DNA from: Apophysomyces variabilis
Taxonomy: Eukaryota > Mucoromycota > Mucoromycetes > Mucorales > Mucoraceae
Direction: 5' to 3'
Length of the DNA stretch: 64,000 nt
Assembly: GCA_002749535.1 (NCBI GenBank)
Contig: MZZL01000025.1
Coordinates: forward strand, 62,001 to 126,000
Shown: piece by piece, positions 46,305 through 58,931 of the stretch
Layout of the letters: each line of letters begins with the position of its first letter
Numbering within the stretch: position 1 is the stretch's first letter
Translations under genes and position numbers: made by a program
The notes under the pieces: generated by a model
Databases searched by the model: none
Told to the model about the DNA's origin: nothing
The model's input: only the letters and a program-made list of their open reading frames with translations

Positions 46305-46811
46305 GACAAACTAAAGAAAATGAACGAAAGGAAAGAGAGAAAAAGAAAGTGGGATCAACAAAAAAGAAAAGAGAGAGAGAAAGAGAAAGAGGGAGAGAAG
46401 GAAACGTGTGTGGGTATGTGCGTAAGAAAATAATATCGGTTTCTCACCCCTTTCGTTTCTTTTATTGGCAAAAACCAGGATTAGTGGAGATGGGATGGAT
46501 AAAGCTTGATCGTACCTTTCTTCTCTATTTCTCTATAATTCAATCTCCTTGATCTACACAAAAAAGATTACAACAACGGTTGGTTTGATTTTTGGGGGTA
46601 AACTGTGATGCTAAGTAAGGAGAGGGGGGGGATCGGTAAAACGATCATGGTTGTGGAGTTCTATAGCAAGGTCAAAAAAACGACAACCCACTTTGAGGCC
46701 CAATTTTTCTTTATTCTTATTTTCAGGGGTTGGAAAAACTTGTGAGAAAATACATGTAAAAAAAAAGGGGAACTCCTAAATAAGAAAAGTGATCAATTAA
46801 AAGCATGAATG
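46305..46811. other. Intergenic, GA-rich
   Basis: Upstream region of Vts1 and 3' side of the SDR gene. Contains a GA-rich tract (about 46355-46402). No gene seen. Confidence 0.5.
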
Positions 46812-48002
46812 TTAACCATTGATGACGGTACCACCATTAGGGTGGACAACTTGACCAGTCATATAAGACGAGTCATCTGAAGCTAGGAATACAAAGGCTG
46901 CGGCAATCTCCACTGGTTGAGCCGGACGTTGGAAAGGAGGATAGGAGCCGAAGTTTTGAATCTCTTTCTGAGAGAATGTGTTTGGGATCAAGGGTGTCCA
47001 AACAGGGCCAGGAGCAACCGCATTGACACGGATACGTCGAGGAGCCAATTGTGTTGAAAGAGCACGCGTGAAGGAGACAACAGCTCCCTTGGTTGCCGAA
47101 TAATCAGCAAGGATATCCATACCACGGTAAGCGGCAACAGAAGCCGTGTTGATAATGACTCCTCCCGCAACCAAATGCTGACAGACAAGCTTCGTCATGA
47201 AAATAGGTCCAAACACTTGGTCAATTCATTAGAAATCAAGAAAAATAAAAAGAAATTCTCCTGCCTTCTTATTGTCATCCCCCTTATTTCATCTTTTTGT
47301 TGTCCTCTCTTTGTCTCTCTCGCGCACATACACACACTCAACCCATCCTAATAATTTAGATTTCTCCCATACCATTAGTTCGGAACGTGCGTTCCACAGT
47401 CTCGGCAACAAGATCTTCGACTCGCACTACCTTGTGTTGCTCTGCTGCATTATTCACCAAGATATCAATGCGACCAAATTTGGCTAGATGACTGTCCAGA
47501 ATTTCCTGACAATTCTTTTCATAGCCTATATCACGAGCTATCAGATTAATTTGGCACTGGCTTTGGGCTTCTATCATGTTCTTGGTGTACAGCGCATCCG
47601 CATCTTCACGTTCATCACGGTACACAATTGTGATACCAGCTACGCCTTCCAGGGCATACAGAGTAGCAATTGAACGACCGATACCAGAATCAGCACCTAT
47701 AAATTTTTTAATATAGTCTTAGACAATGCATGTGACTGAGGACCACTTCCTCTCCCAACTTCTTTCCATGGCCATTGAAATTCTCTACCTGTAATCAGAG
47801 CAAACTTTCCCTTAAGTTTACCACTTCCCTGATATGGTTTAAAATAAGGTTTTCCTTCCATATCAAAAGCTGGCAAATGCTGTACAACGGGTGCGGGCTT
47901 CAAAACGGAGGAGATACCCGTTTTCTCGTATGTTAGTTTCTTACGGATTTCATTGAATTCGTAGACATCGTGGGGAAGTTCGTCATCAAATCCAATGGTC
48001 AT
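46812..48002 (-). CDS. Classical short-chain dehydrogenase with N-terminal extension
   Basis: Three exons on the minus strand, 48002-47789, 47696-47373, 47215-46812, give 313 residues. An extension of about 65 residues (ending PYFKPYQGSGKLKGK) precedes the Rossmann fold, as in the YghA/glucose-ribitol-dehydrogenase-like SDR group. Motifs: ITGADSGIGRSIA (TGxxxGIG), ILVNNAAEQ (NNA), NTASVAAYRG (catalytic Ser), YSATKGAVVSFTRAL (YxxxK), RVNAVAPGPVWTPL, and PNGGTVING at the end. It would be a soluble NAD(P)-dependent oxidoreductase of alcohols or sugars; the substrate cannot be read. Related proteins are often stress-induced. Confidence 0.9.
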
Positions 48003-48694
48003 ACTGTATTTAGCAAATAGGAAAGAGAGGAACAGAGAAAAGCGTAAGTTTATTCTGATCGTTGAAAGAAAGCTTTATATAAGTTTGAAAGCGACCTAGG
48101 GAAAAATTCACTTTGTCTATTTTCACTCTATTTTTTGTTGTCAGCTACACGGTGCTTGCAGGTTTGTTTTCTCCTTCCTCTTTTTTTTTTCGTTGTATAC
48201 CAAACCGCTGAGATTACTTCCCATAACTTGTTTAGAACTGCACCATGATATATTTATTTGCCAGGGAAGTTTGCTTTGGTCATGTGCCTATAATAAGAAA
48301 TAACTTCCCGCGAAAAGGGTCTGTGCGCTTGAACTGCGCATGCAAAGCAAACGCGCAAAATAGAAGAAATTAAAAACACGCAAAAGAAATATAGCATCGA
48401 AAATGGAAAAGTTCAATATATCTTATGATGTGAATTAATACCCGCTCTTTGGGTTGTCCTCATTGTCACCGTTACAAATAGATGACAATGCATAGTAAAA
48501 CCGAACAGAGCGTGATTGCTCTAAAGTAGCATGGGTGTTGTAAAGAAATGAAAGGGGTCTCATCTTCAACCCGTCTCTTAAGGTTTCAGATGCAAAGAAA
48601 AGAGGGAAAATCGGCATAACAAGAATGACCAGTGCTTTGCTCTTTTTCTCTGTGGATCTTTTTACTTTCCAAATTCTAAAAGAGAACATCCTGC
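48003..48694. other. Divergent promoter region
   Basis: About 690 bp between the start codons of the SDR and the Slm1-like genes. Pyrimidine-rich tracts near 48120-48190. No gene or RNA is recognised. Confidence 0.5.
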
Positions 48695-50704
48695 ATGACA
48701 GAAGTACATCCAGAACACAAGACGTTGCCACATCTCCCAAAGGGAATGGCTATGCCGGAGGTACAAGTCAGTTCACCCATGGCCATGCCGGGAAAGCCTT
48801 TGCCCAGATGGGAGAACGAGGGAAATCAACTAGCCGTACCGGGTATGGAACAAACGGGGGGACAACGTGAACATCCAATGGGTCTAGCCCAAGGGATGCC
48901 ATGGTTTGGCCATGAGTCCAAGATCGAACTAGAACCGGGCTTGGATCCACCTCCCGTATTCTCCGCTCAGCCCAAAAGACAATTGACTACGCTAACTCGT
49001 CGAGGGACCAAAGTCCAAAGACAGCTCTATCGCATGGAAAGTGGAATCAATCCGGTTCTACTCCTAACAGAAAGATTAAAAGCGTGGCGATTGTCCATCA
49101 AATCCTTAGTAGGTTCTCAGGAAATAATAGACTTATGCACTCATCTTACGTCCTACTTATACTATGTCTGTGAAAGGTTGCACTTTTCAAAGAAATCATC
49201 ATGGTGGAATCCAGATGTGCAAAAGGATACAGTCAGTCCAGTAACGCGATCACCTTGCCTTCACGTGAATTCACCGGACAATTTATGGATTCCGGAGGTA
49301 TCCAGACAGTGTGGACAGCCTTCAGGAATTACACACTGGAGCAAAGTATGCTTCACCATGAATACGTCAACTATCTGAGCCGGGCCGTGGTCCCAAGTCT
49401 ACGGGGCGTGAAGGAAGACATAAAACGAATGGTGGCGTCAATCGGCAAGGATAAAGATCTGAGCAGTGACAGTTTGTACCACAGCAGGATGCACGTCGAT
49501 CAATTACTTAGTCAACTGGATCAAACCATCCAAATGACCATGCAAGCTCCGCACACAGCGAATCACAGAATAGACCCATTGTTACTCAATCTTGGTAAGT
49601 TAATTTCGTTTTGTTATCCATGATGCATGATGCACGAAAAGGCTCATAGGAAAATGCATGGGGTTTCTTTCCAATTGACAGGTGTCTTCCACGCAATTAA
49701 GCAACTCAACGAACAAGAGAATATTTTACATGAAAACGTTCTTAATCTTCAACGTGAAGTCGGCATGTTTGAGCAGAAGATTGTTGAGAACATCCGCTAC
49801 GTAACGAGAAAACTGCACGAATACCGATTGCAGAAAAAGATGGATTCCTATGAGGTTATGGGAAAAATTACGTCCTCGTTTGATTCGGTGCAACCGAACA
49901 CCGAGTGGAATGAATTTGTACGGCGTAATCAGAACAACCTTGTTCGAGAAAATGCTGCTTACAAGACGGATCAAGTCGCGGATTATCCTAACAAACACCA
50001 TGAGCTGGTACAACCCATCAAATTCGGGTTCTTGGAGCGCAAAACGACCTTGATGCGACACTGGGTCGAAGGTCTTTATGTATTGAGCCCTGGTAAGTGA
50101 GAGAGACAAAGCAAGAGCGCTTTGACATGGACGATAAGCTCAATTGAGCCTTGTTTTTCCCCATTTTCTCTTCATAGCTGGCTATCTCCATGGCTATAAG
50201 AACGCTGAATTATTCAATTCAGATCCATTACATCCTGAAATATCCATCTTCTTACCTAACACAACCGTCAGTCAACCAGAGGAAGAAGACACGCGTATGA
50301 TCGAAATCCGTGGCAAAAATGCCCAAGGAACGCTTGCGCGGGAAAGGACCTTTGTATTCCGAGCAAGCAACGATGCGGAGTACCAGGATTGGCTTAATCA
50401 GATCCATGCCATGTCAGAGCGATTTAGACCTGTGCCTCTTCTTCCTGAAGACACCGGAATGGCTCAGCAATACAATCAGCAACTTCCACCTCTACCTGGT
50501 GATCCAAACGCTATCCGATCAACCGAAGGCGCTGGAAAATTACCTGGACCAAGTGAGAGAGCCCCAGAGAGAGGAGAAGAAAAGGCTGAAGAACCAACGA
50601 GTCCATTGAATATACAGCATATTGACCAGAGTACATCATCGCCTGAACCAGCAGGATCAAACAAAGAACGAAATTACTATAGCGAGGCACAGACAAGACC
50701 ATAA
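48695..50704 (+). CDS. SLM1: Slm1/Slm2-like BAR + PH domain protein
   Basis: Four exons, 48695-49108, 49177-49594, 49682-50092, 50178-50704, give 589 residues. The N-terminus is Pro/Met-rich and disordered. A long helical region (about residues 140-330, with heptad-like parts such as NEQENILHENVLNLQREVG) corresponds to the Slm BAR-like domain. The PH domain follows: IKFGFLERKTTLMRHWVEG, LYVLSPAGYLHGYK, HPEISIFLPNTTV and FVFRASNDAEYQDWLNQI. In yeast Slm1/2 bind PI(4,5)P2 at eisosomes and recruit TORC2 to phosphorylate Ypk1. The C-terminal tail is Pro/Glu/Ser-rich. The fold is clear; orthology to Slm1 rather than another BAR-PH adaptor is a reasoned guess. Confidence 0.82.
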
Positions 50705-51625
50705 AAACAAGATAATGAATGCAAATGAAAAAAAGAGGGAAGAAAAAACTGTAGTCTTAGGATAATTGCTATTTTAATGTAATATGGCTTATTGCAACTT
50801 TGTTTTCTCGAGATAAAGTGCAAAAATTAAATATGTAAAGATGTAGGTTATAGAGAACATGCTTTGGTTTGCTGATGAGGAAAAAAAAAAGATTGCCCAT
50901 CCGTTGTCGAAAAGTCTAGTGTGACATAAACCCTACCATATAGTTCTGTTCCCCAAGACGTTCATTTCATGTGAAAACGTGGTAGAAAAAAAGTAACCAG
51001 ATGCCGATAATTAAAGGAAGAAGGGCGCATAACTTTGCATGACAGATGCTTATAAACTGATGATGTGTTCATCATGAGAATAACAAGTTGAACCCTTGTA
51101 CTATCAACTTTGCACAACACTAGAAAATAGTCGATCGTTCATAATTACGCTTTAATAAGGCGCAATGGATGTCCACCTTCTCCTGGAGCGTTCTACATCT
51201 ATCTTTTCGCATGCTAGCTCTCAACAAAATCACCAAACAGTTAATCAATATCAATTCATGAGAAATCCTTATCATCTGAAGGGATGCGGGTTTGGGAATC
51301 TAGCTTTCCAAAGCAAACGAGTGGAAAATAGTCTGCCATCACGACGTCAATGCCGGTAGAAATGACCTGACCAATGGGGGAAAACTGTAATGCGGTTGTA
51401 CTTCACATTTGTCCCATTGTGGGACATAACGGGATACCGATGTATGGTGAGTGCACGTGCGTGCGCATGATTATAAAAACTTCATCACACATCATTTTAT
51501 CTCGATGATGACAAACTTCTTCTTTACTCATTACACCTCGTTTTATTTCATTCAACAATAGAATCGAGCGATAGATATATAAATATAAACAATGAAAAGA
51601 AAAAGAATTTAGTTTTCCTTTATGA
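50705..51625. other. Convergent spacer, nothing recognised
   Basis: About 920 bp between the 3' ends of the Slm1-like and Cho1 genes. AT-rich, with no gene or repeat seen. Confidence 0.5.
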
Positions 51626-52588
51626 CTATGGTTTTGGAATGCGTAACGTCTTGCTAATCATCAATGTACCACTGGTTACATAAATAAGTACAAGAGGATG
51701 GAGATCCCAGCCTGGAGCAAATTCAATCAGTTGACCGGGTAATGTGTCTAGATATCGATCATTCATGACGAAATAAGCAAGGAGGCCCACCACGGATAAT
51801 GACGTTGGTATCGGCGTGCCTTCGAAATACGAAATCTTTCCCGTCGCATCTTTTGGTTGCAAGGCCACCGTCGCATTATACCTTGCCAATCGTGCAATAC
51901 CACAACATACGAAATAAGTAAGAGCAACGGTATCTAAAAATGTGCGCATCCCGACTTTTTTTCTGTTCGTGAGCAAAAAAGAAATGATCATTCTCCCTCA
52001 CCGCCTCCCCCCATTCCACTCTTATCGATACTTTACTTGCATAGGCAAGCGCCGCTGGTGCCATTCCAAATGAGATCTGATAAAAAAACAAAGAGCAGAA
52101 AACGATTAGTTCTTTCTGTATCCTGGCATAGGGTTCTTTGATGCTAACCAGATCTGCAAGACTATCCAACTCCTGGCCCAACAAGGATGAATTGTTTCGC
52201 CAGCGTGCCACTCGACCATCGAAGAAGTCGAACAACAGGCCGAATGGCATGAAGAGCATGGCGGAATACAGATCGTTGATATCGTTGCTGGCGAGGTACC
52301 GCATGGATCCAAATACAGACTGAACACCACATACTCCGTTCATTAATGTTATCACGTCCGCAATATAAAAGTTGCTTTATATTTTTTGTGTAGGGAGGCA
52401 TCCAACAGCAAAAGTGAGTAAACAAAGCATAACCTCCTACGCGCCAAAAAAAAATAGCTTTGCAATGTAACCGATCCTTACCGAACCATGGAGAAGTGGA
52501 CAGGCTTTGGGCGCTCCACCTTGATTGAGGCCGTTTTCTCTATGACCTTTTCGTTTTTATTTGTCGCAGCTGCGGCGGTGCTAGACAT
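51626..52588 (-). CDS. CHO1: Phosphatidylserine synthase (Cho1)
   Basis: Four exons on the minus strand, 52588-52482, 52374-52149, 52076-52037, 51954-51626, give 233 residues. The CDP-alcohol phosphotransferase motif DGxxAR(x8)Gx3Dx3D is present in [19 protein letters not shown] and [40 protein letters not shown] and [13 protein letters not shown] are typical of Cho1. Several hydrophobic helices span the ER membrane. The enzyme joins CDP-diacylglycerol and serine to give phosphatidylserine, the entry to the de novo PE and PC route. Exon 3 is only 40 nt. The acidic/basic N-terminal tail is short. Start at the first ATG of the frame. Confidence 0.93.
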
Positions 52589-52789
52589 GACCAAAAAGAC
52601 AAGCCAAGAGAGAAAAGAAAAACAAAGAAGGAAGTAGACAAGGCTGAGAAGTAAAGACAGCCTTTTGAAAAGCGGAAAAAAAAGTCTGGCAAAAGAGTCG
52701 AAAAAGAAGTTTGAAACAGCGACATGATTTTTGAATTATGACGTAGCTCGTATGTATTTAACCTTTACGCGCACTTCATTACTTTGTTC

Positions 52790-54600
52790 CTGAATCCTGT
52801 CACTATTTTTCACTTATTGCGATCATGCTTAATTCTACTTTCAGATCAAAAGTTGATCTGCGCGTTGCTGCCATCACTTATGCAAGAGAAAAAGGATTTA
52901 TTATTTGTACTCTCTGTAACAACATTTGTCAAATTAGTCTTGTCTGTAAGTATTCCGGAGAGTATCGTGCTGCGAAAGGCAATACGCAGGTATAACAGTA
53001 TTATGGATAAGAGTCATTCTACTGTCTTGACCGAAAAGCAGGAGAAGGGCGCAAAAAGATTAAGCATGAAAGATACACAACGGTTCGATTGTCCTTTCAT
53101 TATTGAAAGTAGAATGGAAAGATGACAGCTGAACAATATGGTTTATGAACGAAGAGAACAACCATTTATGGCCTATGGTATTAATATATATCATCAGCAT
53201 AGAATTTTGGGGCGAAGAGACTCGAAAGAATGTGCGAACCATGTTGAATGCTGGTACAAGTAACAGAATTGTCTACAATCCTTGACAAGAAACTGGCATT
53301 CATAGTGTAATGATCAAGGATATTGCCAACTTAAGACAGCAATTGTTCAAAAATGACTCAGACCATGTTATTACGACATCATTACAGAGCTTGAAAAGAA
53401 AGAATACGTTGTAGATTGGATAGTAGATAATGAGCCTAACATTTTACAAGGAATTTATTTCTCGCATAAAAATACAATGCTGTTGGCAAGAAAGATTTTC
53501 TGAAATAGTTCTTCTTGACACCACTTACAAAACCAACCGGCATAAAATACCTTTTGTTAATGTTACTGCAGTAAGTAATCTTGGGTACAAATCGTTAAGA
53601 CGATTGCAGCTGCGTGTGCTTGGATTGCTGATGAAAAGGGAGGTATGCATCCATGGGTCATAGAAATGTTAACGCAACATCATTTGGCCATCAAACGTTC
53701 AGCAATCGGGTGTATTTGTTACCGATAACGAGCAAGCACTTATGACAGCATTGGACATATTTTTCCTGATTCTCGCAAGATCCTATGCGTAGCACGCAAC
53801 AAGCGAAACTTCAGGGTTAATTTACGCAAGCTGTTCCAAGTTAAAGACGAGCATGAGGAACTGGAAAAGTCTATCGACTAGTAACTCAGTTGCTGGGCAT
53901 ATCAAGAGTATGATAGTGCAATAGCTGCATACAAAGCTGCAGCTAAGAAAGCAATAGCCCAGAAAAAGCAGCCGAATATCTAGAAACGTAAGTCTGCAGA
54001 CTTGTTGGTTGACACACAGACTAATATGTGTTATAAGCAAACTCAAACAAAAAGATAAATGGGTTGGCTTTTATACAAACCGTCTTATGCAGTTTGAACA
54101 AACGTCTACCAACCGGGCAAAAGGAGCACATTCAGCAATCAAACGCGCTTTAGATAATGCTTCCGGCAACCTTCCTACGGCTTTTCGAAACATGGATCTA
54201 TGGTATCATATGAAGGTATTTAAAGATTGACAGAAAACATAGAAGATGATTATATAATAAATGTTGGTACTAGGACACTGAGCTACGAATTCAGTTTGAC
54301 AAGCAACACTTTGGCCGTGATCCACTTTTATCTTCTGATCATATTATACGCCTCCAAGATATACAAGGCAAAGTTTCACGCTTCTAATCGACAAAGTCAA
54401 AACAAAACTGGATCTTACCTTACATTTGCCCGTGATACATATGCCCAATGTTTATGTTCTATGAGAGTTAATATGGGCTTTTCTTGCCGTCATTTACTTC
54501 TGTGTACTGGTCGTATACCGCTGTCACTTATTACCAAATGTGACATTTAATCCTACAGATGAAGGTAACGAGCTGCAGTGAGTTTATGCAGCCAATCGTA
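52790..54600 (+). pseudogene. Degenerate MULE (Mutator-like) transposase
   Basis: Plus-strand blocks occur in order but in different frames with stops: a FAR1-like N-terminal part (ITYAREKGFIICTLC, KYSGEYRAAKGN near 52870-52990; FDCPFIIESRM near 53090), VMIKDIANLRQQLF (about 53310), the DDE core start IVLLDTTYKTNRHKIPFVNV (about 53503-53562) followed by AACAWIADEKGGMHPWVIE (about 53610-53670), a later WVGFYTNRLMQFEQTSTNRA region (about 54065) and a SWIM-type finger (CLCSMRVNMGFSCRHLL, about 54450-54500). Together these are a MULE transposase. At least several frameshifts and stops mean it is dead. Terminal repeats were not found. Confidence 0.78.
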
Positions 54601-55576
54601 GTAAAGCACGACCCGATTGTCTGAAAGCACGACAATGAGACGTCAATATTAAGAGAATTAACACGTGTGTAGAACAGAAAGAAATATCGGATACTGTATA
54701 ACACTATCCGACAAACGCTTGTAACTGACGAGAAGAAGACGCTTTTCAGGGATTAGCGCTTCCAGTGGGGAACAGGTTATCTGTCAGATTGCAGCCGAAG
54801 CATCCCAATCCCTCCTTAAAGAACAGCGTATCTCAAACGCGCAAGTAACGCAATTTAAAGTGCCCGTGCTCTGATGATACGACGCAAATAGAGTGCGCAT
54901 ATTCCATAGCACCTGTCATATCATAACAGTTCATGGTGCACTTCATGCTCAAAGGATAATCGATAACTTGCAAGTTGTACAAGCTCATTACCTTGATTAT
55001 GCAGCGCTATCCATAGGTCAGCTGGTGTAACGTGAACAAGAAGCAATAGATACTTTATCTGTTTATTGCATGTTTTGCTCAGTGTATCCATTATTAATGC
55101 GCATAGACGTAGATAGGATCCATGGACCACGTGGCAAACAGTACATCATCATGAAACGCGCGTTTGGAATGAAGAGAAAACAGACAACATACACAAAATT
55201 TGACAACACCTTACATCTTTTCTTCCTTGGTAAGACACTTGGAGAATCCTCAGAGTGTATCGTTCAGACGTTATGAATAAGCTGATAAAACTTCCTGGAC
55301 TATGATGTACAATGATATATAATGGGTCTTTCTCGACGGTTCAACTAAGTTGATGTCTTGATGATTGAGTGAGACTACAGTATTGCCAAAAAAAGACTTT
55401 CAGCAGAAAGAGTCGATTTCATAAGATCACTTGAAGAAGTTTCAAACAATCATTTTTGCGCTTTCTGTTCTTCTTTCCTCTTCCTTCGCTATCCTCTTAA
55501 ATTTTCTTCTCTTTTAATTTCTCTTAGGTGTACTCCCTTCTTACCAACTGCCAGAGACGCTGTTGTAATTTTTTCT
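54601..55576. other. Unassigned region between two dead elements
   Basis: No gene is recognised. A plus-strand open frame at about 55088-55276 (MRIDVDRIHGPRGKQYIIM) looks somewhat protein-like but has no match I know. It may belong to either flanking element or be chance. Confidence 0.4.
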
Positions 55577-58500
55577 ATGGAATTTCCAGAAGAGCAGCAA
55601 CCCCATAATAAAAAGAAGATCAAGTAAGAAAAAGTCGCTGTTGACGAAGGGCAACGGCCCGAGAATTGGGGTAACTCATAAGACAAAGCTGGCCAACATC
55701 CTCAAACTAGAATACAAGTATATGAGAGTATGTATATTGTTCACATATGCCGGCATAGGCTAATATCTTGTTTAGCAAGAATTCCGTGAAAAAGCGGAAG
55801 ATCATCATGTTCTTCACCGTGATGCCATGAATTTAATCAATCTTCATGTCCGCCGGTGAGCGGAACTTGACGATCCCGAGACTTTCCCCTTCCGTCCGCT
55901 TGATAGTGTAAGTTTATGGCTTCGGGTCTACAAACTCGTGTCAGCTGGCTTCATAGAAGAGAAAGAGGTAAATGCAACGATTTAAACTTCGAACAAGCAC
56001 TCAGTTGACATAGCCAAGAGGTACTGGAAGGAATGGGAAAAAGATTTGGTTGAGACGTATACCGAATACTTCGTTCCTTGCACAGGTAGCCCAAAAACTT
56101 ACCATGGATCACAGCTTTAACATGTGAAATAGTCCACCACATCCCTCCAAAGTTGACAGCCACGACCAAAGAACTGGCATCCGTATATGTTCCCAAAACT
56201 ATTGCCAGTATGTCTCTGACAGGCAATGAAACGGAATTGTCGATTGACTGATATCGCTTTTTCTATAGACGCGAAACTACATATAGTCAATAATGTAAAA
56301 ACATACCTAATCTACGTATGGAAGGCTTTTTTTTTTTCAAGAATGAATCTAGTGGTTCAGCCACTCGTGGTAATGTTCAAAAATTGCCATTTCGCGAGAA
56401 CTTTCCTACTTTAAACACGGATACTCTTTTTTAGCTAAGAAAATGGCACAGTGTGTCTGCAAGAAAAAGCCAGTAGAAGAAATGAACTGGGAATCTCTGA
56501 CACTTTCCCATGAAAAAGAAGCAAAAGCCTTGTACAAGTAAACGTTATAGGTTACTGCAAGGATTTGCATCTATTGAATTTTTTTCTGACCTTTAGGAAG
56601 CACTTGGAAAAATACCTGAGCTTACCATACCTGCGCCAGCTTGAAGAACAGGAGCTGCCGATGGATAAAGATACCGAAGCAAAGGATGAAAAAGATGATC
56701 AAGAAGTCCATGAAGAAATCATGACTAATCAGAATGACGATGATATATTCATACCAATCGATGTCCTACAACAGTGTATTGAGTTTTCTTCTTTCCTTGA
56801 TCGGGATGCAGAAGCCCTAGAGTCAAAATGTTAGTCGATCATGCCTTTGGCAAGCCATCAAGTTATACATATGCCAGTGAGAGCATTCGTGCTTTGGGGT
56901 TTCCTCACCGATTGTCACTACAAAGGAAAAGCTGTACCTCAGGAGCTGATTGGAAGGATTCGTAGTCGCTATGGCATAGTAATAAGGATAAGTTGCTTCG
57001 ATAATAACGCTCATCTATTGATAATAGAACCATAGCCGGCGTTCGATCTCTAAGGAAGCATATGACCGTAACCGTAGAGAGGTTGAATGGAGAGAATATA
57101 TTTGGGAATCTATGTTTGACCTGAACATATTGCAGCCAAATCAAAGAAAGGCGAAAAAAGGACAACAGCCCAGAAAAACGTAGGTGTCTTCTATTATATA
57201 GAAAGATATGTACTCTCATTTTTGCAGCTACCCTAACTTGCCAGTCTTTTATTGATAGCCGACAAAGCCATAACTTTTCACTACTATTTGGAAACTGATG
57301 GAGTATCCGGTTCCATGTTATTTGAGTGCGCCGGCTTTGGTAAGAGTCTTATCAAATACAATTGACCTTAGTAACTGGATTTTTCTTTTAACAATACCCA
57401 AGCTCCAAACGGGACTTCAACCGACTGAAAAAAGAGCGAGATCTGAGCAAACAGAATCGCGGTATATATCATCTACGAAAGAACCCAACTTCGATTGGGG
57501 ATATCACGATTATAAGGGTCGTAGGAATTGATCCTGGTAAGATAAAGAATCGTATTTATGAAGCTGTGTCTTACGTGCAAAACTAGGCATTTGGGATGTA
57601 GCTAGTGCGGTTGACTCGGCGGATGGCCTGCACACACATTCTCTGTATCCAACGAGGAGTACCAGTAAGATCAAATTTGAAATACGCAAAAGATGACAAC
57701 AATAGAAATAAGCCAACTACCTAGATCTGGTTCGATGTTTACGTGGTGTAAGCAGATACAACCAAAAATTCGTCAAAAAGCCGACATGCAGGCACAGGTG
57801 TATGACAAGTTAAATGAAGCATCACCGAAAACCGCGAGTGTACAAGGCTTTCAGAAATATCTGAAGACACTTAGCAAAGTTAATGCCAAGTAAGATACAA
57901 TTTTAAATCATATTGGGTCCTTACTTTGTTTATAGAATACACGACTTTAGCTGTCATTACAGACACCGTGAAAACAGAATATTGTTATTTCGAGCGAGAA
58001 ATATCACACTTGATCAACTGACAAATCGCAATTTTTCTAGGAGAAGGATCGGTAAGACGGCTATTAGTTATTTGTACTAATTTTAGATCTTAACAGAAAG
58101 AGATACCGATCGCTCATAAAACTAACAAAAAAGACAGAAGGCAACAACAAAGAAAAGTTAAGTACCAAGCAGATGGGCGACGAGTCATAGTAGCTTATGG
58201 AGATGCAAATCTTAAACCAAGCATGAAAGACCACGCCCCAATGCCGGTTAAGGTTGTATTTTTTTTAGGATTCGGTTGATTCCTGTCGTGATTTTGCTTA
58301 GACTTTTCGTAGGTTTCTGGCCAGAAAATGCCTGGTAATCCTTGTATACGAATATTTAACCAGTCAGATTTGCTCTCAGTTTGACAAAAAAAAAAGGGAA
58401 CTCATGCGTAATCTTGAAACTTTCCACTGTGAACATAAGTATGATCATTACCTGTGTGATCCTTATCTGATCGACATTATTGCTTAGAACAAAGTTAATA

Positions 58501-58931
58501 CATCAGGACAACGATCACAAGCTACGACGCCTCTGCCTCGACGACAACGAAAAGATACTACACAGAACATCTCAATGTCCTGATAAAAGGAAACTTGGTA
58601 CGACAATACCTTTCAGCTTCAGTATCTTGCAATTTGACCAGCATTTTCAGCATTCAACGATAGCCGAACGATTGTCTATCTAATAAAAATTTGCAACAAT
58701 CATTTGTCGGAAGACAGGCACAGCTCGAATCGTTCAATGGAAGCGCTTCTGCTCCTAAAACATGTTCTTCGTGCTAACCATATATATCAGTATTGGAATA
58801 GAGACATTAACGCTGGTCTCAATATACGAAGAATCCTTATTGAATGTATGATGACAAATGACCTTGGTTCCCGTCCGACCGGATTAAAACGTCCTTCCAA
58901 ACAACAAGGCCTTGAAGAACAGGGCATATAG
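55577..58931 (+). pseudogene. Second degenerate Fanzor gene with remnant introns
   Basis: Plus-strand fragments line up as a Fanzor: THKTKLANILKLEYKYM, then after a good GT-AG intron QEFREKAEDHHVLHRDAMNL and NLHVRR-stop (about 55670-55860); a mid part (about 56440-56830); FHYYLETDGVSGSMLFE (about 57277-57330), the conserved TDG block; VVGIDPGKIKN at about 57520 (RuvC-I Asp); SQLPRSGSMFTWCKQIQPK (about 57710); VAYGDANLKPSMKDHAPMPVK (about 58190-58250, the GDG-like block); and IYQYWNRDINAGLNIRRIL (about 58790-58840, RuvC-III with D kept). Stops and shifts in several places make it non-functional as read, although some exons keep intact splice sites. It differs strongly from the copy at 7192-8830, so the two are separate lineages. 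Confidence 0.78.
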
